Shown piece after piece: positions 1 through 7,084 of a stretch of 25,448 nt of DNA. This DNA comes from JBEAOO01 sp041164825 (lineage in GTDB: Bacteria; Pseudomonadota; Gammaproteobacteria; Burkholderiales; Burkholderiaceae_C). Within the stretch, counting starts at the first letter, position 1; the number at the start of each line of letters is the position of its first letter. Where the stretch lies: NCBI GenBank assembly GCA_041164825.1, contig JBEAOO010000032.1, positions 1-25,448 on the forward strand, written 5' to 3'. The notes under the pieces are model-generated. The model searched no databases, was not told the origin of the DNA, and worked only from the letters and a program-made list of their open reading frames with translations. A program made the position numbers and the translations under genes.

Positions 1-1379
1 GGGCCGGCCCCACGCCCACGCTGCCCACCGACCCGGCCGCCGACGACACGCTGCAGGATGTGCCCGTGCCCATCGACCAGTGGCCCACGTTTGACGCGCT
101 GTTTGATTGGCATGCCCGGCCCGTTTCTGCCGACTCGAACGAGCGCGCCGACGACCACCTCGGCCTGGCCGTGCGCGACTTCTTTGCCAACGGCGGGCGA
201 AAGTGCTACGTGGTGCGGCTGGGCGAGCCGTGGGCCGTCACACCCACCCCCGTTGCGGCACAACGCGCCGCCGCGCTCGCGCAACTGCTGCCGCTGGCCG
301 GCGCGCAAAGCTGGCAAAGCCACACCTGGCGCGGCATCGACCACGCGGCCGCGCTGGCCGATGTGAGCCTGGTGCTGGTGCCCGATCTGCCCTCGCTGCT
401 GGCCACGCCGCCGCGCGCGCTGGCGGGTGATGCGGCGGAGCCGTTGGGCGAGCCCGAGGTGTTTGTCGAATGCGCCGACGCCCAGGCCGCCACACCCGCC
501 GTGGCCGGGGTGCGCCGCATCGCCGCCCCGGTGCTGGACGACGATGCGATGTCCACCTGGTGCGCCACCGCCGCGCAACTGCGCGAGCGCCTGGCGCTGC
601 GCCGGCGCGATCTGATGCTGCTGCTGGCCGTGCCGCTGCCACAGGCCGGCAGCCGCGCCGAGCGGCGCCTGAGCGAGGCGCTCAGCGTGCGATCCAGCAT
701 GTTGCAACTCGCCTGGCCCTGGCTGGTGCCGCTGCGCGCCGCGCGCACGCCGCAAGGCCTGCTGCCGCCCGACGGTGCGCTGGCCGGCCTGGTGGCCGGC
801 AGCGTGTTGGCGCGCGGCGCGGCACGCACGGCGGCAGGCCACGCGCCAGCCGGTGTGCACTCGCTCTACCCCGCCGTGCCCGATGCCGAGTTGCGCAGCA
901 GCCTCAGCACCCTGGACGGCAGCGCCTGGGTGTCGCGCTTCTCGCTGTTTGGCCCCACCGCCCACGGCATTGAGCTGCTCAGCGACATGAGCGCCAGCGC
1001 TGTGCCGGCGTGGCGCCACGCGGGCGTGGTGCGGCTGATGGGCCAGTTGCTGCGCAGCGCGCGCGCGGTGGGCGAAACGCTGGTGTTTGAGCCCTCGGGC
1101 GAAGCCCTTTGGACGCAACTGAGCCGCCGCTTCGAGGCGCTGCTGACGCGCTACTGGCAGGCCGGTGCGCTGCGCGGCGCCAGCGCCACCGAGGCCTTCA
1201 GCGTGATGTGTGGCCGCAGCACCATGAGCCAGAGCGACATCGACGCCGGCCGCGTGGTGCTGCGCATCGAGTTCGTGCCACAGCTCGGCATCGAGCGCCT
1301 GAGCGTGGCGCTGGCGCTGAGCGAAGACGGCAGCGTGGCCTGGACCGCCGCCGAGCCGCTGACGGAGGCGCAGCCATGA
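1..1379 (+). CDS. Contractile tail sheath protein, 5'-partial (Afp2/3/4-like)
   Basis: This is the sheath subunit that surrounds the inner tube and contracts to drive it into a target. The frame is open from base 3 at the window edge, so the true start lies upstream and the GTG at 60 is internal. The first visible residues match the sheath N-terminal domain, in which a short Val-Pro-rich stretch leads into a 'W..F...F' motif. The hallmark AVRDFFANGGRKCYVVR lies at bases 168-218. The C-terminal sheath domain is clear in the last third: FEALLTRYWQAGAL, then MCGRSTMSQSDIDAGR near 1206-1253, then the terminal beta-strand segment. The middle is divergent and Ala/Leu-rich. The stop overlaps the ATG of the tube gene (ATGA, 1376-1379), so translation is probably coupled. 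eCIS loci often carry several sheath paralogues; which one this is cannot be told here. Confidence 0.9.
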   Translation, partial: AGPTPTLPTDPAADDTLQDVPVPIDQWPTFDALFDWHARPVSADSNERADDHLGLAVRDFFANGGRKCYVVRLGEPWAVTPTPVAAQRAAALAQLLPLAGAQSWQSHTWRGIDHAAALADVSLVLVPDLPSLLATPPRALAGDAAEPLGEPEVFVECADAQAATPAVAGVRRIAAPVLDDDAMSTWCATAAQLRERLALRRRDLMLLLAVPLPQAGSRAERRLSEALSVRSSMLQLAWPWLVPLRAARTPQGLLPPDGALAGLVAGSVLARGAARTAAGHAPAGVHSLYPAVPDAELRSSLSTLDGSAWVSRFSLFGPTAHGIELLSDMSASAVPAWRHAGVVRLMGQLLRSARAVGETLVFEPSGEALWTQLSRRFEALLTRYWQAGALRGASATEAFSVMCGRSTMSQSDIDAGRVVLRIEFVPQLGIERLSVALALSEDGSVAWTAAEPLTEAQP

Positions 1380-1873
1380 TCGGCAACCCCAGCCACGGCG
1401 CCCACCCGCCCCTGGGCGTGTTCAATTTCGAGGTGCGTTTTGTGCGCGACCCGGTGGACGGCCAGAGCGCCGACAGCAGCGAAACGATTGCGTTGTGCCA
1501 AGGCGCGTTCTCCGAGATCAGCGGCCTGGAGGCCACGATGGAGCCGCACACCATCACCGAAGGTGGCCGCAACTGGGGCACGCACCAACGCCCGGGCCGC
1601 GTCACCTTTGCCACCGTGGTGCTCAAGCGCGGCGTGACCCGCGCGCGCGACCTGTGGTGGTGGTTTCAGCTGCTCGGCGACCAAGGCCAATACGCGGCCC
1701 GGCTGCGCGCGCACATCGACATGCTCGACGGCGAGGGCCAGCGTGTGATGGGCTGGTCGCTGCTGCGCGCGATGCCGGTCAAGTTCAAGGCCGCCGACCT
1801 CAATGCCCGCAGCACCGATGTGGGCGTGGAGGAGCTGCACATCGTGCACGAAGGCTTGGAGCATTCGACATGA
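1376..1873 (+). CDS. Inner tube protein (Afp1/Afp5-like, T4 gp19-like)
   Basis: The 165-residue product has the usual length and motif order of the phage/eCIS tube family. These are FNFEVRF at residues 16-22, FSEISGLEA at 45-53, a WGTHQRPGRVTFATVVLKRGVT run at about 67-88, WWWF at 94-97, MPVKFKAADLNA at 133-144 and a closing VEELHIVHEGLE at 151-162. Subunits of this family form stacked hexameric rings that are the payload conduit inside the sheath. The ATG at 1376 overlaps the sheath stop, and its own TGA (1871-1873) overlaps the next ATG (1870), so three tail genes are chained by 4-base overlaps. An upstream in-frame extension lies inside the sheath gene and is not needed. Only this one tube gene is visible; Afp has two. 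Confidence 0.93.
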   Translation: MIGNPSHGAHPPLGVFNFEVRFVRDPVDGQSADSSETIALCQGAFSEISGLEATMEPHTITEGGRNWGTHQRPGRVTFATVVLKRGVTRARDLWWWFQLLGDQGQYAARLRAHIDMLDGEGQRVMGWSLLRAMPVKFKAADLNARSTDVGVEELHIVHEGLEHST

Positions 1874-2847
1874 GCGACATCGCCAAAGCCCAACTCGTGA
1901 TTGGCAGCGCAAAAGCCCTGCCGGTGCAGTTCAACCCGGCCTCGCTGCAGGTGGAGATCAGCAACAGCGTGACGCCGCAAGGTGGCGAGGGCAACAGCCA
2001 CCAGGTGTCGACCTCCAGCAGCGCCAAGCTCGACCTGACGCTGCTCTTCGACACCAGCGGCAGCGGCGAAGACGTGCGCAGCAAGACTCGGCCGATCCGC
2101 GCCTGTGTGCGGGCGCCGGTGACGGGCGACATCGACGTCGTCAACAACCACCCCAGCGACCGCAGCCAGGCTTTTGTGCCGCCCACCGTGCGCTTTGAGT
2201 GGGGCACGTTCTTGTTCATCGGCGTGGCCGACAACTTCCGCGAGACGCTCGACTTCTTTTCTGCCGACGGCGTGCCGCTGCGCGCCGAGGTGGTGCTGGC
2301 GCTGAAAGAACAAGCCGAGCGCCACACCGCCCTCGAACGCACGAACGATGGAACCCCGGCGCATGCCGGCGCCTTCGATGTGCCCGCCGGTGGCCCACTG
2401 CCCCCGCGCACCGCCGGCAACAACAGCGGCAGCGGTTTTGGCCTGTCGGTGCGTCTGGGCCTGGGTGGCGCGGCCGGCGTGGCGCAACAAGGCGGCGACC
2501 TGCGCGCCGCACGCGCCATCGCCACCGCCAATGGGCAAGACAACCTGCGCTTTGCCAGCGGCCCCACCTTGGGCGTGGCGCCCGGCCCCGCGCCGCGGCC
2601 CGCACCCAGCACGGCCGGCGGCAGCGGCACCGCGGCGGTGAACAGCCGCCCGGTGTCGCCACTGCGCTTTGATGCGCGCCAGCTGGCCCGCAGCGGCACG
2701 CCCGCGTCCGGCGCCCGCCAACTCGCCACCGATGCCGGTGCGGCGTTCTCTGTCGACGGCCGCGCGCTGCCACAGACCGATGCCGGACTGCGCAGCGATG
2801 TGGGTGTGAACCGCTCGCTGGCCGGCCGCCTGCGGTTTGAAGAGTGA
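1870..2847 (+). CDS. Afp7-like tube/baseplate adaptor (CIS tube protein N-terminal domain)
   Basis: The 325-residue product has the conserved N-terminal domain of Afp7-type proteins, which sit where the inner tube meets the baseplate hub. Evidence is a KAQLVI start, the family hallmark VQFNPASLQ at residues 19-27, a LDLTLLFDT strand at 54-62, VRFEWGTFLFIGV at 107-119 and a terminal strand ending near 146. Beyond about residue 155 the protein is Gly/Ala/Pro/Ser-rich and I see no LysM domain, which many family members carry at the C-terminus. The start ATG overlaps the tube stop. The tube, Afp7-like, small protein, hub, spike order is the standard eCIS order and supports the call. Confidence 0.85.
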   Translation: MSDIAKAQLVIGSAKALPVQFNPASLQVEISNSVTPQGGEGNSHQVSTSSSAKLDLTLLFDTSGSGEDVRSKTRPIRACVRAPVTGDIDVVNNHPSDRSQAFVPPTVRFEWGTFLFIGVADNFRETLDFFSADGVPLRAEVVLALKEQAERHTALERTNDGTPAHAGAFDVPAGGPLPPRTAGNNSGSGFGLSVRLGLGGAAGVAQQGGDLRAARAIATANGQDNLRFASGPTLGVAPGPAPRPAPSTAGGSGTAAVNSRPVSPLRFDARQLARSGTPASGARQLATDAGAAFSVDGRALPQTDAGLRSDVGVNRSLAGRLRFEE

Positions 2848-2881
2848 CCCCCCCAAACCGCCCCCCGGAGCACGCCACACC

Positions 2882-3061
2882 ATGCCCATCGTCATTGAAC
2901 ACCTCGATGTGGTGACCAGCGAGCCGCCGCCACCTGTGGCGCCGGCCGCCACGGCCAGTGCGCAGCCCGCCGGTGCGCTGCTCACACGCCGGCTGGCCGA
3001 GCACACCGAGCAGCAACTGCGCCTGCTGGCCGAGCGCATCGAGCGTTTGATCGCCGATTGA
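2882..3061 (+). CDS. Small eCIS-associated protein (DUF5908-like)
   Basis: This 59-residue protein begins MPIVIEHLDVV, resembling the MPI-E-I-x-E-L start of the small DUF5908 proteins found at this position in many eCIS loci. A Pro/Ala linker (residues 15-32) follows, then an amphipathic C-terminal helix (about 35-58) rich in Leu, Glu and Arg. The function of the family is not established to my knowledge; position suggests a small tail or baseplate accessory factor. A TTG at 2837 in the same frame would add 15 residues but overlaps the upstream gene. The ATG at 2882 has a GGAG at 2867-2870, somewhat distant, and matches the conserved protein start. The family assignment is recalled from sequence pattern and not searched. 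Confidence 0.72.
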   Translation: MPIVIEHLDVVTSEPPPPVAPAATASAQPAGALLTRRLAEHTEQQLRLLAERIERLIAD

Positions 3062-3088
3062 GCAGCCCTTCACACCGAGCCCACCACC

Positions 3089-4180
3089 ATGTCCGCCGCC
3101 GACACCGAAACCGCCCTCGCCGCCACGCCGCTGTACGTGGCGCGCCCGAGCGTGCAGATCGACGGCCAGGCCAGCGCGCTGATCGACCTGAACCTGCAGC
3201 AACTCAGCGTCAGCGAGGCCGAGGGCGGCCTGGCGCACCTCAGCCTCACGCTCAACAACTGGGGCGACATCGAGGGCCAGGTGGGCCTGCTGTTTGATGC
3301 CGGCGGCGCCGTGAAACTCGGCTCGCGCATCAGCGTGGCCGTGGGTGACATCACGGCGCCGCAAGCGCTGTTTGACGGCGTGGTGCACGCGCTGGAGGCG
3401 CGCTGCCAAAGTGGTGGTGCGCCCGAGTTGTTGCTGTTGGCCGAAGACGGTTTGTTCTCGCTGCGCGCCAAGCGCCAGAGCCGCGTGTTCGAGGCCCTGA
3501 AGCCCGCCGACGTGGCCGAGCAGATCGCCGGTGAACACGGCCTCACGCTCGACGCGGGCGACCTGCACACCGAGGCCGGCACCTGGGCCCAGTTCAACGA
3601 AAGCGACCTCGCCTTTTTGCGCCGCTTGGCAGCGCGGCTCGACTTCGATCTGCACCTGCAAGACCGCACGCTGACGCTGCGCCGCCTGAGCGATCTCGAC
3701 CGCGGCGCGGTGGCCCTCACGCTGCACAGCCAGCTGCTGCAGGTGCGCGTGACGGCCGACCTGGCGCAGCAAGTGACGGCGGTGACGGCCAGCGGTTTTG
3801 ACGTGCGCCAGGGCTCGAACTTCCACACCAGCAGCAGCGGCACGCCCCTCACCACCGGCGGCGAGGCCGGCGCCACGCTGCTGGAACACGCCCTGGGCGC
3901 ACGCAGCGAACACCTGGCCGCGCTCAGTTGCGACAGCGAACGCGAAGCCCAAGCGCTGTGCGACGCAGCGTTTGACCAACGCGCGCGGCGCTTTGTGCGC
4001 GTGCACGGCATGAGCGAGGGCAACGGCGCCATCCGCGTCGGCACGCGGCTCAAGCTCGATGGCCTGGGCAACCGCTTCAGCGGCGAATACCAGACCGTCG
4101 AAACGCGCCATGCCTATGACCTGAGCCAGGGCTACCGCACCCACTTCGTGGCCACCTCGGCCGTGTTGGCGGCGGCCTGA
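3089..4180 (+). CDS. gp27-like baseplate hub protein (VgrG/Afp8 N-terminal part)
   Basis: The 363-residue product matches the late-control gene D/gp27 family, which forms the hub ring between the tube and spike. Family features are the N-terminal beta segment LIDLNLQQLSVSEAE (31-45), FDGVVHALEAR (95-105) and especially WAQFNESDLAFLRRLAARL at 166-184, the signature of this fold. An RTLTLRRL strand follows, with a closing barrel near residues 300-355. In Afp8 and VgrG this part is fused to the gp5-like spike; here the spike is a separate gene 15 bases downstream. The ATG at 3089 is preceded by CACC, as at several neighbouring starts. Confidence 0.9.
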   Translation: MSAADTETALAATPLYVARPSVQIDGQASALIDLNLQQLSVSEAEGGLAHLSLTLNNWGDIEGQVGLLFDAGGAVKLGSRISVAVGDITAPQALFDGVVHALEARCQSGGAPELLLLAEDGLFSLRAKRQSRVFEALKPADVAEQIAGEHGLTLDAGDLHTEAGTWAQFNESDLAFLRRLAARLDFDLHLQDRTLTLRRLSDLDRGAVALTLHSQLLQVRVTADLAQQVTAVTASGFDVRQGSNFHTSSSGTPLTTGGEAGATLLEHALGARSEHLAALSCDSEREAQALCDAAFDQRARRFVRVHGMSEGNGAIRVGTRLKLDGLGNRFSGEYQTVETRHAYDLSQGYRTHFVATSAVLAAA

Positions 4181-4195
4181 GCCGATCGAGTCACC

Positions 4196-4915
4196 ATGAT
4201 CCAACACGCCGACCACCCCCTGCACCCCGCTGGCAACCCGCCTGCGCTGGGCCCGGCGTGGGCCGGTGGCGGCGTGTTCTTGGCGCTCGTCACCGACCTG
4301 AGCGACCCGGCCAGCCTCGGCCGCGTCAAGGTGGTGCCGCAGGCCACACAGGGTGCGGCGGGCCAAGACATCGCCCTCTGGGCCAGCGTGGTGAGCGGCT
4401 TTGCCGGCGACCAGCGCGGCGCCTGGTGGATCCCCGATGTGGGCGACCTGGTGGTGATCGCGTTTGTGCAGGGCGATGCGCGCTTGCCGGTCGTGCTGGG
4501 CGGCGTGTGGCACGGCCAGGCCACACCGCCCGAGGCCATGGACGGCAACGGCGCCAACCACCTCAAGGTGATCCGCTCGCGCAACGGCGTGAAGATCACG
4601 ATGGACGACCTGAGCGGCCAAGAGCGCATTCGCCTTGAGACCCCCGGCGGCCAGAGCCTGACGCTGCAAGACGGCCCCGGCCGCTGCACCGTCAGCGACA
4701 GCAGCGGCAACACCGTGACGATGGAGGCCAGCGGCATCACCATCGAGGCCAGTGCCAAGGTGACGGTGAACGCACCGAGCGTGGAAGTGAACACCGCCTC
4801 GGTGCGGGTCAACGCCGCCATGTCGCAGTTCTCGGGCGTGGTGCGCTGCGACACGCTGATCAGCAACGCCGTGGTCTCGTCCGCCTACACGCCGGGCGCC
4901 GGCAACATCTGGTGA
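4196..4915 (+). CDS. gp5-like baseplate spike protein (phage baseplate protein V, Afp8 C-terminal part)
   Basis: This 239-residue protein is the membrane-piercing spike. Residues about 25-106 form the OB-fold of the baseplate V/gp5 family, with LGRVKVVPQ (41-49), IALWASVVSGFAGDQRGAWW (59-78) and WIPDVGDLVVIAF (78-90), then VVLGGVWHG. From about 122 to 230 the sequence becomes a repeating alternating beta pattern (KITMDD, IRLETPGG, LTLQDG, VTMEASG, ITIEAS, VTVNAPS, VEVNTAS, VRVNAA) typical of a trimeric beta-helix needle. No lysozyme domain is present and no PAAR repeat tip gene follows. The stop overlaps a GTG of the next frame, but the next gene more likely starts at the ATG at 4927. Confidence 0.93.
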   Translation: MIQHADHPLHPAGNPPALGPAWAGGGVFLALVTDLSDPASLGRVKVVPQATQGAAGQDIALWASVVSGFAGDQRGAWWIPDVGDLVVIAFVQGDARLPVVLGGVWHGQATPPEAMDGNGANHLKVIRSRNGVKITMDDLSGQERIRLETPGGQSLTLQDGPGRCTVSDSSGNTVTMEASGITIEASAKVTVNAPSVEVNTASVRVNAAMSQFSGVVRCDTLISNAVVSSAYTPGAGNIW

Positions 4916-4926
4916 AGGCACGCACC

Positions 4927-6627
4927 ATGTGGACACCCGCCGACACACGCCCTGCTTCTGCTGCCACCGCGCCCCATCGTGTCGGCCTGCGCGGCCCGCT
5001 GCCGGCGCGGCCGGGCGCGCCCGCGCTGCTGGTCGACATCGAGGCGCAAGACTTCGCCGCCGCACTCGGCCACGGGCTGACGCGCAGCGCGTGGCCGCAG
5101 TTCGGCTGGCCGGCGCAGCTGCCCTTCACGCTGCTGGCCGCGCATGCCGCGCCACGCGCGCTGTTCCAGCCCATTCACCGCCGCTTCAACCTGCTGCTGC
5201 TCGACACCCACTGCGCCGCCTTCGGCACGCCGAGGCTCGACCCCAAACGCATCGCCGCCAGCGGCTTTGTGGTGCGCCGCTGGGTCGGCCCGGATCGCGA
5301 ACAGGCCACGCCCGACGAGCTCGCCAACCCGGCCCACTGGCAGGCCTGGCGCACCGGCCCCGAGGGCCAGGCCCTGGGCTGGTTGCCGCTGGGCGATGCC
5401 CGGGCGATGGATGCCGACCCGGACCCTGCGCAACGCCCGCGCGCCGCCACCGGCAATGCCCGCATCGACACGCAACTGCATGCGCAGCGCCAAGCCGCGC
5501 TGGCGCTGGGCGGCACCCATGCCGACGCGGCCGAGGCCACGCACACGCTGTATCCGCTGGCGCCCGAGGTGGCCGCGCACGCCGGCCGCACGCTGCTGTT
5601 TGGCCTCGTGCCCACCCAAACCGCGCCCACCCAGGTGCAGCCGCAGGCGGTGGACTACGCCAGCGCGCGCGCACCGGGGCCAGACCGGCAAGCCTTTGTC
5701 GAGCACCTCTCGCCCTGGCTGCGCCGCAGCGCCGCCGCGCGCAACCTGCCCGCGCCCGATGCGGTGTTTGACGCCAGCTGGCTGCGCGAAGACGAAACCT
5801 CGCTCGCGCCGCTCAGCACCGCCAAGCTGCGCCGCCTGCAGTTCAGCGAGTTTGTGCGCCAGCTGGCGCTGGAGTTTGGCCTCGGCCAAGCCGGCGACGA
5901 GGCGCTGGTGGCGCTGCTCAACCAGATCCCGCTCTACCGCTGGGTGCGCATCGCCGCCATTCCTGGCGTGGCGGGTGAGCGCTGGGAGACCGAAGACTGG
6001 GCCTGCGGTGACTTCTTGCGCCGTTGTGCGCTGCTGGTGGCCGACGACAGCGCGCCACCGGTGATGCAGCCCCAGCGCTTTGGCCCGCTGCCCGTGGGCT
6101 GGAGCGACGCCTTCGTGGCTCACGCACTGAGCCACCTGGAAGCGCGCAGCCAGCAACTGCGCACGCTGCAAGCCGCCAGTGGCGACGACACCGACGCGCT
6201 CTACGCCATCCGCGCGTTTGTGCGACTGAAGCCCGAGCACCCGGGCTGCCCAGCGCAGCTGGTGTGGAGCGAGCCCACACCGCTTTACCGCGTGGCGCCT
6301 TGGTATGCGCACAGCGGTGCGCCGCAAGCGCGCATCACGCTGCCGCCACTCGATGCCGCGTCACTGCGCGCGATGAAACCCAATGTGGCGTTTGAGCTGC
6401 CACCCTCGCTGGCCCAGCTGCTGCTGCGCAACTCGCCCGAGTCGCTGCTGGGCGGCAGCGCCAAGCCGGGCAGCAACCTGGGCATCGGCTGGCTGTGTTC
6501 GTTCTCGATCCCGATCATCACGGTCTGCGCCTTCATTGCCTTGAACGTGATCTTGTCGCTGCTGAACATCGTGTTCCGCTGGCTGCCCTTCGTGAAGATC
6601 TGCCTGCCCATCCCGACCCGCAAGTGA
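4927..6627 (+). CDS. Unknown eCIS-cluster protein with C-terminal hydrophobic segment
   Basis: I do not recognise a characterised family for this 566-residue protein. It sits between the spike and the gp25-like gene, where Afp has no large gene. Most of the chain looks soluble and globular, with Trp/Arg-rich stretches such as FVVRRWVG near 110-117. The last 50 residues differ sharply: CSFSIPIITVCAF begins near 524, an uncharged stretch runs to about 550, then RWLPF, KICLPIP and a basic TRK end. This could be one transmembrane helix or a hydrophobic plug. Similar C-terminal motifs occur, from memory, in uncharacterised proteins of other eCIS loci. I chose the ATG at 4927 (GAAGG at 4914-4918, CACC before the ATG) over a GTG at 4912. 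A baseplate-linked or membrane-anchoring role is inference. Confidence 0.8.
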   Translation: MWTPADTRPASAATAPHRVGLRGPLPARPGAPALLVDIEAQDFAAALGHGLTRSAWPQFGWPAQLPFTLLAAHAAPRALFQPIHRRFNLLLLDTHCAAFGTPRLDPKRIAASGFVVRRWVGPDREQATPDELANPAHWQAWRTGPEGQALGWLPLGDARAMDADPDPAQRPRAATGNARIDTQLHAQRQAALALGGTHADAAEATHTLYPLAPEVAAHAGRTLLFGLVPTQTAPTQVQPQAVDYASARAPGPDRQAFVEHLSPWLRRSAAARNLPAPDAVFDASWLREDETSLAPLSTAKLRRLQFSEFVRQLALEFGLGQAGDEALVALLNQIPLYRWVRIAAIPGVAGERWETEDWACGDFLRRCALLVADDSAPPVMQPQRFGPLPVGWSDAFVAHALSHLEARSQQLRTLQAASGDDTDALYAIRAFVRLKPEHPGCPAQLVWSEPTPLYRVAPWYAHSGAPQARITLPPLDAASLRAMKPNVAFELPPSLAQLLLRNSPESLLGGSAKPGSNLGIGWLCSFSIPIITVCAFIALNVILSLLNIVFRWLPFVKICLPIPTRK

Positions 6628-6638
6628 GCCCGCGCACC

Positions 6639-7055
6639 ATGGCTACGTCCACCTTCCCCTCCCGCGACCCGGCCCTGGCCCCGCCCATCGGCTGGCCGCT
6701 GCTGAGCGGCCCCGATGCCGATGGCGGCTGGGCCTGGCCCACGCTGGAGCGCAGCGTGGCCGATGGCCTGCGCGTGCTGCTGGCCACGCGGCCCGGCGAG
6801 CTGCTGATGCACCCCAGCTTTGGCGCCGGGCTGCAAGACTTTTTGCACGAGCCCAACACCCTGGCCGTGCGCTCGCGCATCCGTGAGCGCATCGAGGCCG
6901 CCGTGGCGCGCTTTGAGCCGCGCGCCCAGCTTGACCGCGTGGATGTGCGCGAAGACGAGGCCGATCCGGCCGCCGTGCGCGTCGATGTGCACTACCGCTT
7001 GCGCCGCACCGGCGAGGCGCAGCGCATCGCGGTGACGTTGGGCCTGCAAGGCTGA
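6639..7055 (+). CDS. gp25-like baseplate wedge protein (Afp9-like)
   Basis: The 138-residue product matches the gp25/GPW family in length and motifs. It has IGWPLL near 17-22, a helix with VADGLRVLLAT at 40-50, then the conserved block RPGELLMHPSFGAGLQDFL at 51-69, which corresponds to the family's 'pGE...P.FG' core. A helix containing RSRIRERIEAAV and a closing beta segment follow. gp25-type proteins bind the baseplate wedge core and nucleate sheath polymerisation. The ATG at 6639 is preceded by CGCACC; an upstream in-frame extension reaching 6495 lies inside the preceding gene and gives no family-like sequence. The gene directly precedes the J-like wedge gene. Confidence 0.92.
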   Translation: MATSTFPSRDPALAPPIGWPLLSGPDADGGWAWPTLERSVADGLRVLLATRPGELLMHPSFGAGLQDFLHEPNTLAVRSRIRERIEAAVARFEPRAQLDRVDVREDEADPAAVRVDVHYRLRRTGEAQRIAVTLGLQG

Positions 7056-7084
7056 TACGCGCCGAGAACCCACCGAGGCCCACC

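Noticed and set aside
4912..4926. GTG start for the 566-residue unknown protein
   Set aside because: It overlaps the spike stop and could be used, but the ATG at 4927 has GAAGG upstream and the CACC-ATG context of neighbouring genes.
2216..5065. Minus-strand open frame of about 950 codons
   Set aside because: It runs antisense across four plus-strand structural genes with clear family motifs; the composition is typical of a shadow frame.
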